A stretch of DNA of 64,000 nt. It comes from Deefgea rivuli DSM 18356. GTDB taxonomy: Bacteria; Pseudomonadota; Gammaproteobacteria; Burkholderiales; Chitinibacteraceae. The position numbers and the translations under genes were made by a program. Where the stretch lies: NCBI RefSeq assembly GCF_000620145.1, contig NZ_JHVM01000003.1, positions 495,007-559,006 on the forward strand, given 5' to 3'. Below are positions 55,582 through 64,000 of the stretch, piece after piece. Position 1 is the stretch's first letter, and every line of letters begins with the position of its first letter. The notes beneath the pieces were generated by a model. The model was not told where the DNA came from. It saw nothing but the letters and a program-made list of their open reading frames with translations, and did not search any database.

Positions 55582-55833
55582 TTCAAACTCCTTATTTGTG
55601 TGGGGGGGGATTTAGCCAGTATTACGCATTTGGTTAAAAAACATAAGCCACAATGGCCGTAAGCTCAGATTTATTCAAGAAATAATCTAATTTTGTGTAC
55701 TTTCGTCCATTTAGTTTTTAATAATTTCGAGCAAAGCAGCACCATCGAGATTAAAAATAGAAGCTGCATATTTAAATTTTACTGACTTGAAATACATCAA
55801 CTAAAAATAATAAGACCGATACCAGCATGCCAG

Positions 55834-58800
55834 TTAATCCAGTAATGCAGATACATCATTCAGTCGCTCAATTGCCAAATCATAATCAAACGCCTCACAA
55901 GCTAAAGCCGCTTTCCGCATTGGCGCTTCGAACACGCTGCCTTTGACTGTGATCATTAATTCGTCGAGTAGCTCTGCTGAATCGGTATTACTGTCTTCTA
56001 GCATAGAACGCAGCTTATCTAGACGAATACTCAGCTCAGCCACATTAATTGAAATAGAAGAATGATCTGGGGTCTGTTCGAGATCAAGCTGAGACAGGCC
56101 AAGGATGACTGGTGCTAAGCTTGTAAGAACGTCGTTAAGTAGCAAGTTAATTTGCGTCGCCGTCGCGCTATTCAAACAAGCTTGCTCTAATTGAGCTGCC
56201 GCATATTGCAAATCTCTCGCACCAATATTGCCTGCCGTTCCTTTCAAGGTGTGCGCGGCACGAGCTGGAGCAGAAAGGTCAGCATCAAGCTGAGCAACAC
56301 GAAACAGTTCAGCAAAAGCCCCTTGGCTCTCGCGAAATTTAACTAGAAGTCGGCGATACAATTTCATATTGTTCATCGTGGTCGCTAGACCGGTGATCAC
56401 ATCAATGCCTTGTAAAATCGGTAGTCCGGTTTCAATTAGGGTTTCAGTGGCGCCATTTTGTGCCATCGTTCCCAGCTCGGCTTTACCATCATTCACGATT
56501 ATCGGATGTATCCATTTCGCCAAAGTTGCAAACATATCCTCGATATGAAGTGGTTTGGCGATATGGTCTTGCATGCCCGCTTCAAGCACTTTTTCCCTGT
56601 CCCCAGCCATTGCATTCGCGGTCATCGCAATAATCGGCATCGCCGCAAACTGGGCTTGCTGACGTAAAGCACGAGTTGCGGTATAGCCATCCATCACTGG
56701 CATTTGGCAATCCATTAGCACGCCATCAAATTGTTGATCACGAGCCAGTTCGTCCAATGCTTCTTGCCCATTATTCACGGTAACAACCTGCATCCCGATT
56801 TGCGCCAATAGTTCTTGCACCAACTCCTGGTTCAATTCATTGTCTTCGACTAACAAAACACGCGCCCCGCGTAATTTAGCAACGGCCTCATTCTGCCCAG
56901 TCGCTTTTTCATGCAAACGTGTTTCGATAACTACGCCTTTCCCTAGCGCCTCGGCGATCGCTTCGAGCAAGGTCGATGGCGTCACGGGTTTGGCGAGTAC
57001 GGCTTTGAATGCGACACCTTGTAAAGTCGCATGGTTCAATGCCTCTTCGCGGCCAAAAGCGGTGACTAAAATCACTGCAGGCTGATGCTGTAAAGGCTGC
57101 AATTGCATCGCTTGCATGGTGGCAATGCCATCGGTGACCGGCATTTTCCAATCCATCAGCACCAGCTGATAAGGGTGCTCGGTTTGATCCGCTGCGGCAA
57201 TCATTTGTAAACCTTGTTGCCCATTGGCCGCTGCATCGGCAATTAAACCAAATGACTGTGCGATGGCAACCAGAATTTCTCGAGCGCTCGCGTTGTCATC
57301 GACAACCAGCAAGCGGCAGCCGCGCAATTCATCCGCTCGATACATTCGGCGCGGCATTGCTTCGGTCTGCAAACCGAATTTCGCATGAAAATGGAAGCTA
57401 GAACCCCGTCCCGGCGTGCTTTCGACCCAAATTCGCCCGTCCATGAGTGCAACCAATTGCTTGGAAATCGCCAGCCCTAAGCCGGTGCCACCATATTTGC
57501 GCGTCGTCGACGCATCGGCCTGACTAAAACTTTGGAACATTTTGTCGCATTGTTCCGCCGTCATGCCAATGCCCGAATCTTTCACCCAGAAATGCAATTC
57601 AACGCCATCCACATCTTCGGATACCTTTTCAATACCAACTACAATTTCACCTTGCTCGGTAAATTTGACCGCGTTATTGCCCAAATTAACCAGCACTTGC
57701 CCAAGACGCAACGGGTCACCGATCAAAGCGGTAGGCACATCGGGCGCCGTATTAAATAACAATTCTAGCCCTTTATCTTCGGCTTTAATTCCCACCAAAT
57801 TAGCCAAATTATCCATTACATCTTCAAGACGGAAAGCCACGCTTTCCATCGTCATTTTGCCGGCTTCGATTTTTGAGAAATCCAAAATATCATTAATGAT
57901 GCCCAGCAGATTCTCGCCGGAACGATGGACTTTCTCGATGTAATTACGTTGTTTTTTATCGAGCTCGGTTTGCAAGGCTAAATGCGACATACCGATAATG
58001 GCATTCATCGGCGTGCGAATTTCATGGCTCATATTGGCCAAAAATTCACTCTTGGCGCGGGTGGCATCTTCGGCGATTTCTTTGGCGTGCAAGACTTCAA
58101 TTTCGGCTTGCTTGATTTCAGTCACATCCTGTGCCACGCCATACATAAACAGTGGATTGCCATTTTCATCGCGGGTGATATTCCCAATCGCGCGAATCCA
58201 CGCAACTTTGCCGTCGACAGGGCGTAAATAACAATAGGTGGCGTCATAGCATGGCAGTTTGCCGGAGACAGCATCCGCAAACAGCGTACTAATCGTTTCG
58301 GCGACGACCGGATCTGCGGCGACAATTCGGCTATACCATTCATCCATCAAGTGATAACGGAAATCGGGCTTGGCGGGCTCACCATAAATCGCGGCGGCGC
58401 GAGCTGAGCTGGTGTAATAGTCTGGATTTTTAAAATCAATCAACCAATAACCGGCTTTGCTCAATTCCAGTGCCGTATCACTCATTTGATTGGCATGCGC
58501 AATCGCCTGTTCGGCCTGTTTACGCTCGGTAATATCGCGCACCGAAGCGCAAACGCAAACGCTGCGGTCGCCCAAAGCAGGCAGGCGAGATAAGCCCACT
58601 TCAATCGCAAATTCTGAGCCGTCCTTACGCCGCCCATTCAGTTGACGATTAAATTCGCCCATACTGCGCCGCGCTGCACCCGCTTGAATGTATTGATCAC
58701 GTAGCGCCTTATGTCGCCCCCGCACCATATCGGGCACTAAAATTTCAATCGGATTGCCCACCAATTGCCCAGGTTCAAAACCAAACATCGCTTCGAGCTG

Positions 58801-60306
58801 TGGATTGGCCAGAATAATCTGGCCGGCTTCATCAATCACCAGCATCCCATCCGGTGCGGATTCGATAATGCCGCGATACCAAGTTTCGGTTTCCATCAAA
58901 GCACTTTGCTGTGCTTCGAGTTCCTGCGTTTGCGCTTCAAGCTGGCTCGCTTGCTCTTCCAAACGCGCCGACTGCCGCTGAGTTTCTTCGAGCAAAGTGC
59001 GAGTCTTCACATTGCGTTCCAGAATTTCTAAATTCATTGCGAGCATCGGCAAGACACCATCCAGTAAAGCCTGCTCGCCACTGCTCAGTGAATCAAAATT
59101 AGCCAGTTCTAGTACCGCTAGTAATCGATCCTGATGCAAAATCGGCAGCACTGAAATCGTGCGTGGCGCAGCCTCGCCCAAGGCCGAACCAATTCGAATG
59201 TAATCCGCCGGTGGATTAGTCAAAATAATCGGCTTGCGCTCCATCGCACACTGCCCGACCAAACCTTGCCCCAGTTGGAAGTATTGCCCAAGGTGTTTAC
59301 GCTCGCGGTAGGCGTAGCCATGCAGTAAACGCAGCTGACGCTGTTCAGCTTCATAAATATAAAACACGCCATGCCCAAGCCGAATCAAGGGGGCAATACT
59401 CGATAGTAGGCAGCGCGCTAAATCACTGAATATGGTGGCGCTTTGCAATTCATTTGCGATACTCGCCAAGTGCGTTTTGATCCAGCGCTGCTCTTCCAGT
59501 TTTTGCGCTTGGCCGCGCAATACATCAATTGCACGCGCCAAATCACCAATCTCATTCGGGTAATCGGTATGTGGTACTGGAAAATCCAACTGACCCGTCG
59601 CCAATTTCTCCACTGCGGCACGAATACGCCCTGTCGGTCGTTGAATCGATTGTGCTAAGGGAATACCGAAAAGCAAACCGCAACCTAGCGCAGTGCCCAG
59701 TAATAAAATACTCAGCAATAAGCTATCGCGAGCTTCTTCCTGCTCCTTTAATACCGATTGATTGGCGCCCTCCACTTTAACGCGCGCAATGTCCTGCAAG
59801 GCCTGATCAGCCTGTATTCCTGGCTGAGCAAAACGCTCACTCGCCACCAAGGCCATTGCACTACTTGGATCACCGCGCTGCAGCAAAGCCAACACTTGCG
59901 CAATATTGCTGCGGTAATGTTTGATGTGCTGCTCAAAGAGAGCGAGTTTTTGCTGGTTTTCTCGCCGAAAAATCCGCCCACGCGCTTCCTCAATCGCACT
60001 ATTGACGCCTGTATCTGCCTCAGCCAACAATTTTAATGCGCGTTCACGCTCGCTGGAACTAGGCGCCAAAGTGGCTTGCCGTACTGATCGTCCCATTTCG
60101 GCGAAAGCAACTTGCGCATCCTTAATGTGGACGATACCGAGCAGTTCTTGCTGGTAAACCTGCTGGAATTGATTATTCAACATTCGCAATCGATACAGCC
60201 CGAAGCCACCTAATAAGATACTGAACAGCAAAAATATCAGCAAAGCTGCGAGTAATTTACTCTTTAGCGAACGCTGTTCCAGCATAATTTTTAATTTAAA
60301 ACTCAT
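55834..60306 (-). CDS. Multidomain hybrid histidine kinase (HAMP-GAF-PAS-PAS-HK-REC-REC-Hpt)
   Basis: A 1490-residue sensor kinase. TM1 is at about 17-37, a four-helix-bundle periplasmic sensor at 40-190, TM2 at 197-218 and HAMP to 270. A GAF domain (285-430), coiled coil (435-475) and two PAS domains (about 478-740) follow. The HisKA box [18 protein letters not shown] has its His near 761. The ATPase has [19 protein letters not shown] and GTGLGLAIS. Two receiver domains carry [12 protein letters not shown] (about 1053) and [12 protein letters not shown] (about 1200), and the Hpt domain carries [14 protein letters not shown] (about 1352). It is a complete phosphorelay in one chain. The HD-GYP regulator encoded two genes upstream is a likely output. 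Confidence 0.94.
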   Translation of the reverse strand: MSFKLKIMLEQRSLKSKLLAALLIFLLFSILLGGFGLYRLRMLNNQFQQVYQQELLGIVHIKDAQVAFAEMGRSVRQATLAPSSSERERALKLLAEADTGVNSAIEEARGRIFRRENQQKLALFEQHIKHYRSNIAQVLALLQRGDPSSAMALVASERFAQPGIQADQALQDIARVKVEGANQSVLKEQEEARDSLLLSILLLGTALGCGLLFGIPLAQSIQRPTGRIRAAVEKLATGQLDFPVPHTDYPNEIGDLARAIDVLRGQAQKLEEQRWIKTHLASIANELQSATIFSDLARCLLSSIAPLIRLGHGVFYIYEAEQRQLRLLHGYAYRERKHLGQYFQLGQGLVGQCAMERKPIILTNPPADYIRIGSALGEAAPRTISVLPILHQDRLLAVLELANFDSLSSGEQALLDGVLPMLAMNLEILERNVKTRTLLEETQRQSARLEEQASQLEAQTQELEAQQSALMETETWYRGIIESAPDGMLVIDEAGQIILANPQLEAMFGFEPGQLVGNPIEILVPDMVRGRHKALRDQYIQAGAARRSMGEFNRQLNGRRKDGSEFAIEVGLSRLPALGDRSVCVCASVRDITERKQAEQAIAHANQMSDTALELSKAGYWLIDFKNPDYYTSSARAAAIYGEPAKPDFRYHLMDEWYSRIVAADPVVAETISTLFADAVSGKLPCYDATYCYLRPVDGKVAWIRAIGNITRDENGNPLFMYGVAQDVTEIKQAEIEVLHAKEIAEDATRAKSEFLANMSHEIRTPMNAIIGMSHLALQTELDKKQRNYIEKVHRSGENLLGIINDILDFSKIEAGKMTMESVAFRLEDVMDNLANLVGIKAEDKGLELLFNTAPDVPTALIGDPLRLGQVLVNLGNNAVKFTEQGEIVVGIEKVSEDVDGVELHFWVKDSGIGMTAEQCDKMFQSFSQADASTTRKYGGTGLGLAISKQLVALMDGRIWVESTPGRGSSFHFHAKFGLQTEAMPRRMYRADELRGCRLLVVDDNASAREILVAIAQSFGLIADAAANGQQGLQMIAAADQTEHPYQLVLMDWKMPVTDGIATMQAMQLQPLQHQPAVILVTAFGREEALNHATLQGVAFKAVLAKPVTPSTLLEAIAEALGKGVVIETRLHEKATGQNEAVAKLRGARVLLVEDNELNQELVQELLAQIGMQVVTVNNGQEALDELARDQQFDGVLMDCQMPVMDGYTATRALRQQAQFAAMPIIAMTANAMAGDREKVLEAGMQDHIAKPLHIEDMFATLAKWIHPIIVNDGKAELGTMAQNGATETLIETGLPILQGIDVITGLATTMNNMKLYRRLLVKFRESQGAFAELFRVAQLDADLSAPARAAHTLKGTAGNIGARDLQYAAAQLEQACLNSATATQINLLLNDVLTSLAPVILGLSQLDLEQTPDHSSISINVAELSIRLDKLRSMLEDSNTDSAELLDELMITVKGSVFEAPMRKAALACEAFDYDLAIERLNDVSALLD

Positions 60307-60396
60307 TAAGTCAACTCCAAAGTCGCCATCAAAATGCCATGGGTATTCTATTGAACGCTATATATTAAAATGGCTAGGTGTCAATACCTAGTAAAT

Positions 60397-61974
60397 TTAT
60401 TCTGTTTGTGCTGTGTGGCTGCTTGGCGCACACGCGGTTTGAGTGCTTAAATTACGTCGTGCGATAGTTAGATTGAGCGCCAGTAATGTATTCAGTTGGC
60501 TAAAGAGTTCTTGCTGTGCCGCATCCGGCGGCGTCAACATCGCTATCTCAACCACACCCACTAGCGAATGATTCAATAACAAGGGCGCGAGCAGCAGCGC
60601 CGCAGGTTGAATTTCGCCCAAGCCCGAGCGCAACATGCCCAAGCCACTGGTAGCGAGCAATTCAACGCGCGGCAGATAATCCAAGGCACATTGCCCCAGT
60701 AATCCTTCGCCAAGGTGCAAAGTATGATTCGGTAAAGGGTCACAAGCAAAACTGCCCGCCAATACCAATTCATCTTTAGTTTCTGTGCTTAGATAAACAA
60801 CGCCCTGCGTCATGCCGAGCATGTGATGCAGCTCGCTCAAGTAGTAAGACAGTTGCTCATCCACACTAATATATTGCTGTAATTTAAGTGTGGCCGCAGC
60901 GATTTGGTTTTTACGTGCGGCATCGGCTTGCTGCAATTGTGCAAACTCAGCCAGCTTCGCGTTCGCCATGCCTTTCACATGCCAATTTATCAATACATAT
61001 TGTCCGCCACTACCGAGCAACAATACTAAAAATCCAACGAACAACGCAGGAGCAAGAAAATTGGACAATGGCACACTGCGCTCAAGATCTTCGAGCAGCA
61101 CTAACTGCCAATCGCCAAACGGATCATTCCATTGCACAGGCGCGCGACTTACCGCATAGCGACCCGTCGCCGTTTGTTGCACGCCTGAAGCGATGGGAAT
61201 TGCTAATATTTTCGGATCTTTTTGTGCAAACATCGCGCCAAATTGCCGCAGCTCACGAATAGCGTGCAATTGCTCTGGCGTGGCCGCTTCCGCCAAATAG
61301 CCTATCCATTCTTTATGATTGCTAGCAAAAACCACACCCTGCGGCGACAGCAACAGCGCAATATCGGCTTTACGCTGCAACAGCTCATCCACTTTGAAAA
61401 TGCCCGATCGAGCAACCATGGCGCCCACCGCTTGATGCCCTGTCGCCGTATTCACAAAAACGGGAGCCGAAAAATACAGTGAACGATCACCACGCGCCAA
61501 GCTCACCGCAGCATAAACACTGTCTTGCCCTTTCATCGCCATTTGAAAATACGGCCGAAATGCGACGTCCACGCCTGTCGATGATTTACCGCTATTGTCC
61601 CAAGCCGACGCAACTTTTCCGCTGGCGCTGACCAAAAAAACACCGTCAACGCCCAAGGTTTGACCCACACGTTCGAATAAAATATTTATTTCCGGCGAGG
61701 CGACGCCAAGACCCCGCGCAGCCTCAGTTTGAATGCGGGTATCGATCAATCCCAGCATGGCGACTGAGCCCATCAGATTGCTGCTCAAGGTTTGCGCCAA
61801 CAGTTCAACCGCAGCACGCTGTGCCGCGATCTCCAGCAATTTCTGCTGCTGGATTTCACTTTGCTCACGCAAAATGAACGCAGTGCAGAGCGCCATGCCG
61901 ATGGAGAGACACAAAATCGCCAATCCAGTCAGCTTTCGATACGTCACCAACAATAAGGTTAAACGATTGCACAT
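60397..61974 (-). CDS. Membrane Cache-GAF sensor protein without output domain
   Basis: A 525-residue protein. TM1 is at about 14-34, and a double-Cache-like periplasmic domain at 45-300 (VDVAFRPYFQMAMKGQDSVYAAVS is typical). TM2 is near 310-335 (ALFVGFLVLLLGSGGQYVLI), then a short coiled coil, then a GAF domain (about 375-510; LHLGEGLLGQCALDYLPRV). No kinase, cyclase, GGDEF or receiver domain follows. Its GAF domain resembles that of the adjacent kinase ([15 protein letters not shown]), so the two may heterodimerise, or this is an input subunit for the kinase. It lies between the kinase and HD-GYP genes, all transcribed leftward. Confidence 0.85.
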   Translation of the reverse strand: MCNRLTLLLVTYRKLTGLAILCLSIGMALCTAFILREQSEIQQQKLLEIAAQRAAVELLAQTLSSNLMGSVAMLGLIDTRIQTEAARGLGVASPEINILFERVGQTLGVDGVFLVSASGKVASAWDNSGKSSTGVDVAFRPYFQMAMKGQDSVYAAVSLARGDRSLYFSAPVFVNTATGHQAVGAMVARSGIFKVDELLQRKADIALLLSPQGVVFASNHKEWIGYLAEAATPEQLHAIRELRQFGAMFAQKDPKILAIPIASGVQQTATGRYAVSRAPVQWNDPFGDWQLVLLEDLERSVPLSNFLAPALFVGFLVLLLGSGGQYVLINWHVKGMANAKLAEFAQLQQADAARKNQIAAATLKLQQYISVDEQLSYYLSELHHMLGMTQGVVYLSTETKDELVLAGSFACDPLPNHTLHLGEGLLGQCALDYLPRVELLATSGLGMLRSGLGEIQPAALLLAPLLLNHSLVGVVEIAMLTPPDAAQQELFSQLNTLLALNLTIARRNLSTQTACAPSSHTAQTE

Positions 61975-62016
61975 GAGCGCTTATCCAAAATGAGAAAGCC
62001 GTGCTGCTCGATAAAT

Positions 62017-63168
62017 TTACTCGCCAGCAATTCGTTTCATTTGTGCGGCCTTTTCGGCCATATCTTCATCGGAATCGCCAAATTGCTGGGCAATCGCGTG
62101 AAACTCATCGGCTAACTCGACAAATGCATCGATCATATCAGGGTCAAAATGTGTGCCTTTACCTTCGACAATAATTTGCACCGCTTTGTCATGCGGCATA
62201 CCGGGCTTATAGACTCGGCGTGAAATCAAGGCGTCATATACATCGGCGACCGCCATCAGCCGCGCAGAGATCGGTATCGCATCGCCGCTTAAGCCCTCTG
62301 GATAACCGCTGCCATCCCATTTTTCTTGATGGCTATACGCGATTTCTTTGGCGCAGCTTAAGAATGGAACTTCAAGTCCAAGACGTTTTTCAGCATGCTC
62401 AATCGCAGCACGGCCAAGTTCGGCGTGGCTTTTCATAATGCGAAATTCATCATCATCAAAACGCCCAGGTTTTAATAAAATACGATCGGGAATGCCGACT
62501 TTGCCAATATCATGCAAAGGCGCAGATTTAAACAACATACTGATGGTGTAATCATCCAGATAAGCCTGAAAGCGCGGATGAGATTGCAGCTTTTGTGCCA
62601 GCGAGCGCACATAATGCTGAGTACGCAGAATATGCCCACCCGTATCGCTATCGCGTGTTTCGGCGAGTGAGGCCATCGCCAAAATAGTGACATCCTGAAT
62701 CGCGGCTAATTCGCGCGTGCGTTTGGCGACTTCATTCTCTAAATAAACATTCTGATCTTTTAAAAAATCAGCTGCCGCTTTAATTCGCAATTGCGTGGCG
62801 ACGCGCGCCAGCACCACGGGTGGATTAACGGGTTTGGTGATGAAATCGGCCGCGCCCATTGCCAAGCCTTTGGTTTCTTCCTCGGTTGCCGTCATCGCAG
62901 TCAAAAAAATAATGGGAATATCCCGTGTCGCTGGATCACTTTTAAGGGCTTGGCATACATCGTAGCCCGACAGACCGGGCATCATAATATCGAGCAGAAT
63001 CAAATCAGGCGGTGGAACGCTGCGCGCAATTTTGAGCGCTTTCTCGCCATTATTAGCCGCCTTAGTTTGATACAGCGGCTTTAATAAGCCCGTCATTAAG
63101 GTCAAATTATCTGGCGTATCATCAACGAGTAGAATCGTTGCCTTATCCTTTGCATATAACGCGTCCAT
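62017..63168 (-). CDS. Response regulator with HD-GYP cyclic-di-GMP phosphodiesterase domain
   Basis: A 383-residue protein. The receiver domain is at about 10-130 (ATILLVDDTPDNL; phospho-acceptor in LILLDIMMPGLSG; Lys in ADFITKPVNP). A helical linker (150-175) leads to an HD-GYP domain (about 180-370) with the metal-binding APLHDIGKVGIPD and the family hallmark HQEKWDGSGYPEGL. It should hydrolyse c-di-GMP when phosphorylated. GGAGGAG precedes the start. It is the first gene of the three-gene signalling group and probably receives phosphate from the hybrid kinase. Confidence 0.94.
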   Translation of the reverse strand: MDALYAKDKATILLVDDTPDNLTLMTGLLKPLYQTKAANNGEKALKIARSVPPPDLILLDIMMPGLSGYDVCQALKSDPATRDIPIIFLTAMTATEEETKGLAMGAADFITKPVNPPVVLARVATQLRIKAAADFLKDQNVYLENEVAKRTRELAAIQDVTILAMASLAETRDSDTGGHILRTQHYVRSLAQKLQSHPRFQAYLDDYTISMLFKSAPLHDIGKVGIPDRILLKPGRFDDDEFRIMKSHAELGRAAIEHAEKRLGLEVPFLSCAKEIAYSHQEKWDGSGYPEGLSGDAIPISARLMAVADVYDALISRRVYKPGMPHDKAVQIIVEGKGTHFDPDMIDAFVELADEFHAIAQQFGDSDEDMAEKAAQMKRIAGE

Positions 63169-63473
63169 TTCTGCTCCTCCAATTATTCCTGTGAACTATA
63201 GCAAGCAAGCAGAAAACAAAGCAGAAGTTCTGCTGTCAGACCCATGAGAAGACACAAAACACACGCGATCACATCGGCTAATTCAACCGTAAGAATTTGA
63301 GTGTTTGCTGGCAACGCACCGTGGAAAGTAAGTCACAATTTTGCATGAAATTTGAATTGGCCTGCGTTTAAAAAGCTAGTTGATGAATAACTCCCCCAGT
63401 ACATTACCTAGATAAAGCGGCAGTAAAGTGGCCTCTCGAGGAGCGCTCACCGTACAGCGTGCCAAATAGAAAT
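63169..63473. other. Promoter region of the signalling group, no gene
   Basis: Non-coding. It should hold the leftward promoter of the HD-GYP gene, but I can point to no unique box. It is bounded on the right by the end of an IS3-family element. Confidence 0.4.

Positions 63474-64000
<527 letters not shown>

Overview
The window looks like a chromosome segment of a Gram-negative, aerobic or facultative betaproteobacterium. The G+C content is intermediate, and protein types and gene order recall Neisseriales such as Chitinibacter, Deefgea or Iodobacter. That placement is inference from gene style, not from a marker gene. No rRNA, complete tRNA or CRISPR array was found.

Left part, 1-33.4 kb, is accessory DNA. 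It opens with a three-gene operon of two unrecognised proteins and a Lon-like AAA+ ATPase lacking a protease domain (2-2568), closed by a perfect 23-bp bidirectional terminator. Next come an XRE-type regulator, a CAP-domain lipoprotein and zinc-ribbon membrane proteins followed by a YiiX-type amidase (2747-8450). A decayed AT-rich stretch around an AlpA-like regulator (8451-9966) follows. A leftward type I secretion operon (10009-22428) holds hlyD, a GNAT gene, an hlyC-type toxin acyltransferase, a small gene, a 2442-residue RTX protein and hlyB, with a strong hairpin between the RTX gene and hlyB. From 22.6 to 31.4 kb unrelated genes are separated by short dispersed repeats. These genes include a Mrr-like nuclease, a TIR-like protein, secreted proteins including a five-repeat PsiF-like protein, and several orphans. 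At least one gene has integron attC-like core boxes at both ends. A tyrosine integrase lies next to a tRNA 3'-half remnant at about 33.36 kb, which marks a plausible right border of an integrative element whose left border would be outside the window.

Middle part, 33.9-50.3 kb. A TonB receptor diverges across a Fur box from an eight-gene hydroxamate siderophore operon: N-hydroxylase, exporter, acyltransferase, NIS synthetase, FhuF-type reductase, and an ABC importer made of ATPase, fused double permease and binding protein. The gene set predicts a macrocyclic or linear dihydroxamate of the alcaligin/putrebactin/bisucaberin kind. An IS3-family element with an amber codon in orfB, and remnants of a second one, follow. 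Then comes a leftward operon for folate-independent methionine synthesis (MesX/DUF1852, MesD core-MetE, flavin reductase) with a MetR-like site and a 35-codon ORF upstream.

Right part, 50.3-64 kb, is more ordinary. It has a leftward efflux operon (AI-2E-type permease, NodT outer-membrane factor, HlyD/EmrA adaptor, DUF2955 membrane protein, two-TM ion channel). After it come three signalling genes: a 1490-residue hybrid histidine kinase, a Cache-GAF membrane sensor without a kinase domain, and a REC-HD-GYP phosphodiesterase. The window ends inside another IS3-family transposase.

The most unusual structural signal is a family of about 115-bp repeats with 16-bp inverted ends and a central GGCCGC hairpin. 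Six full copies and several half copies occur, often placed where terminators would be.
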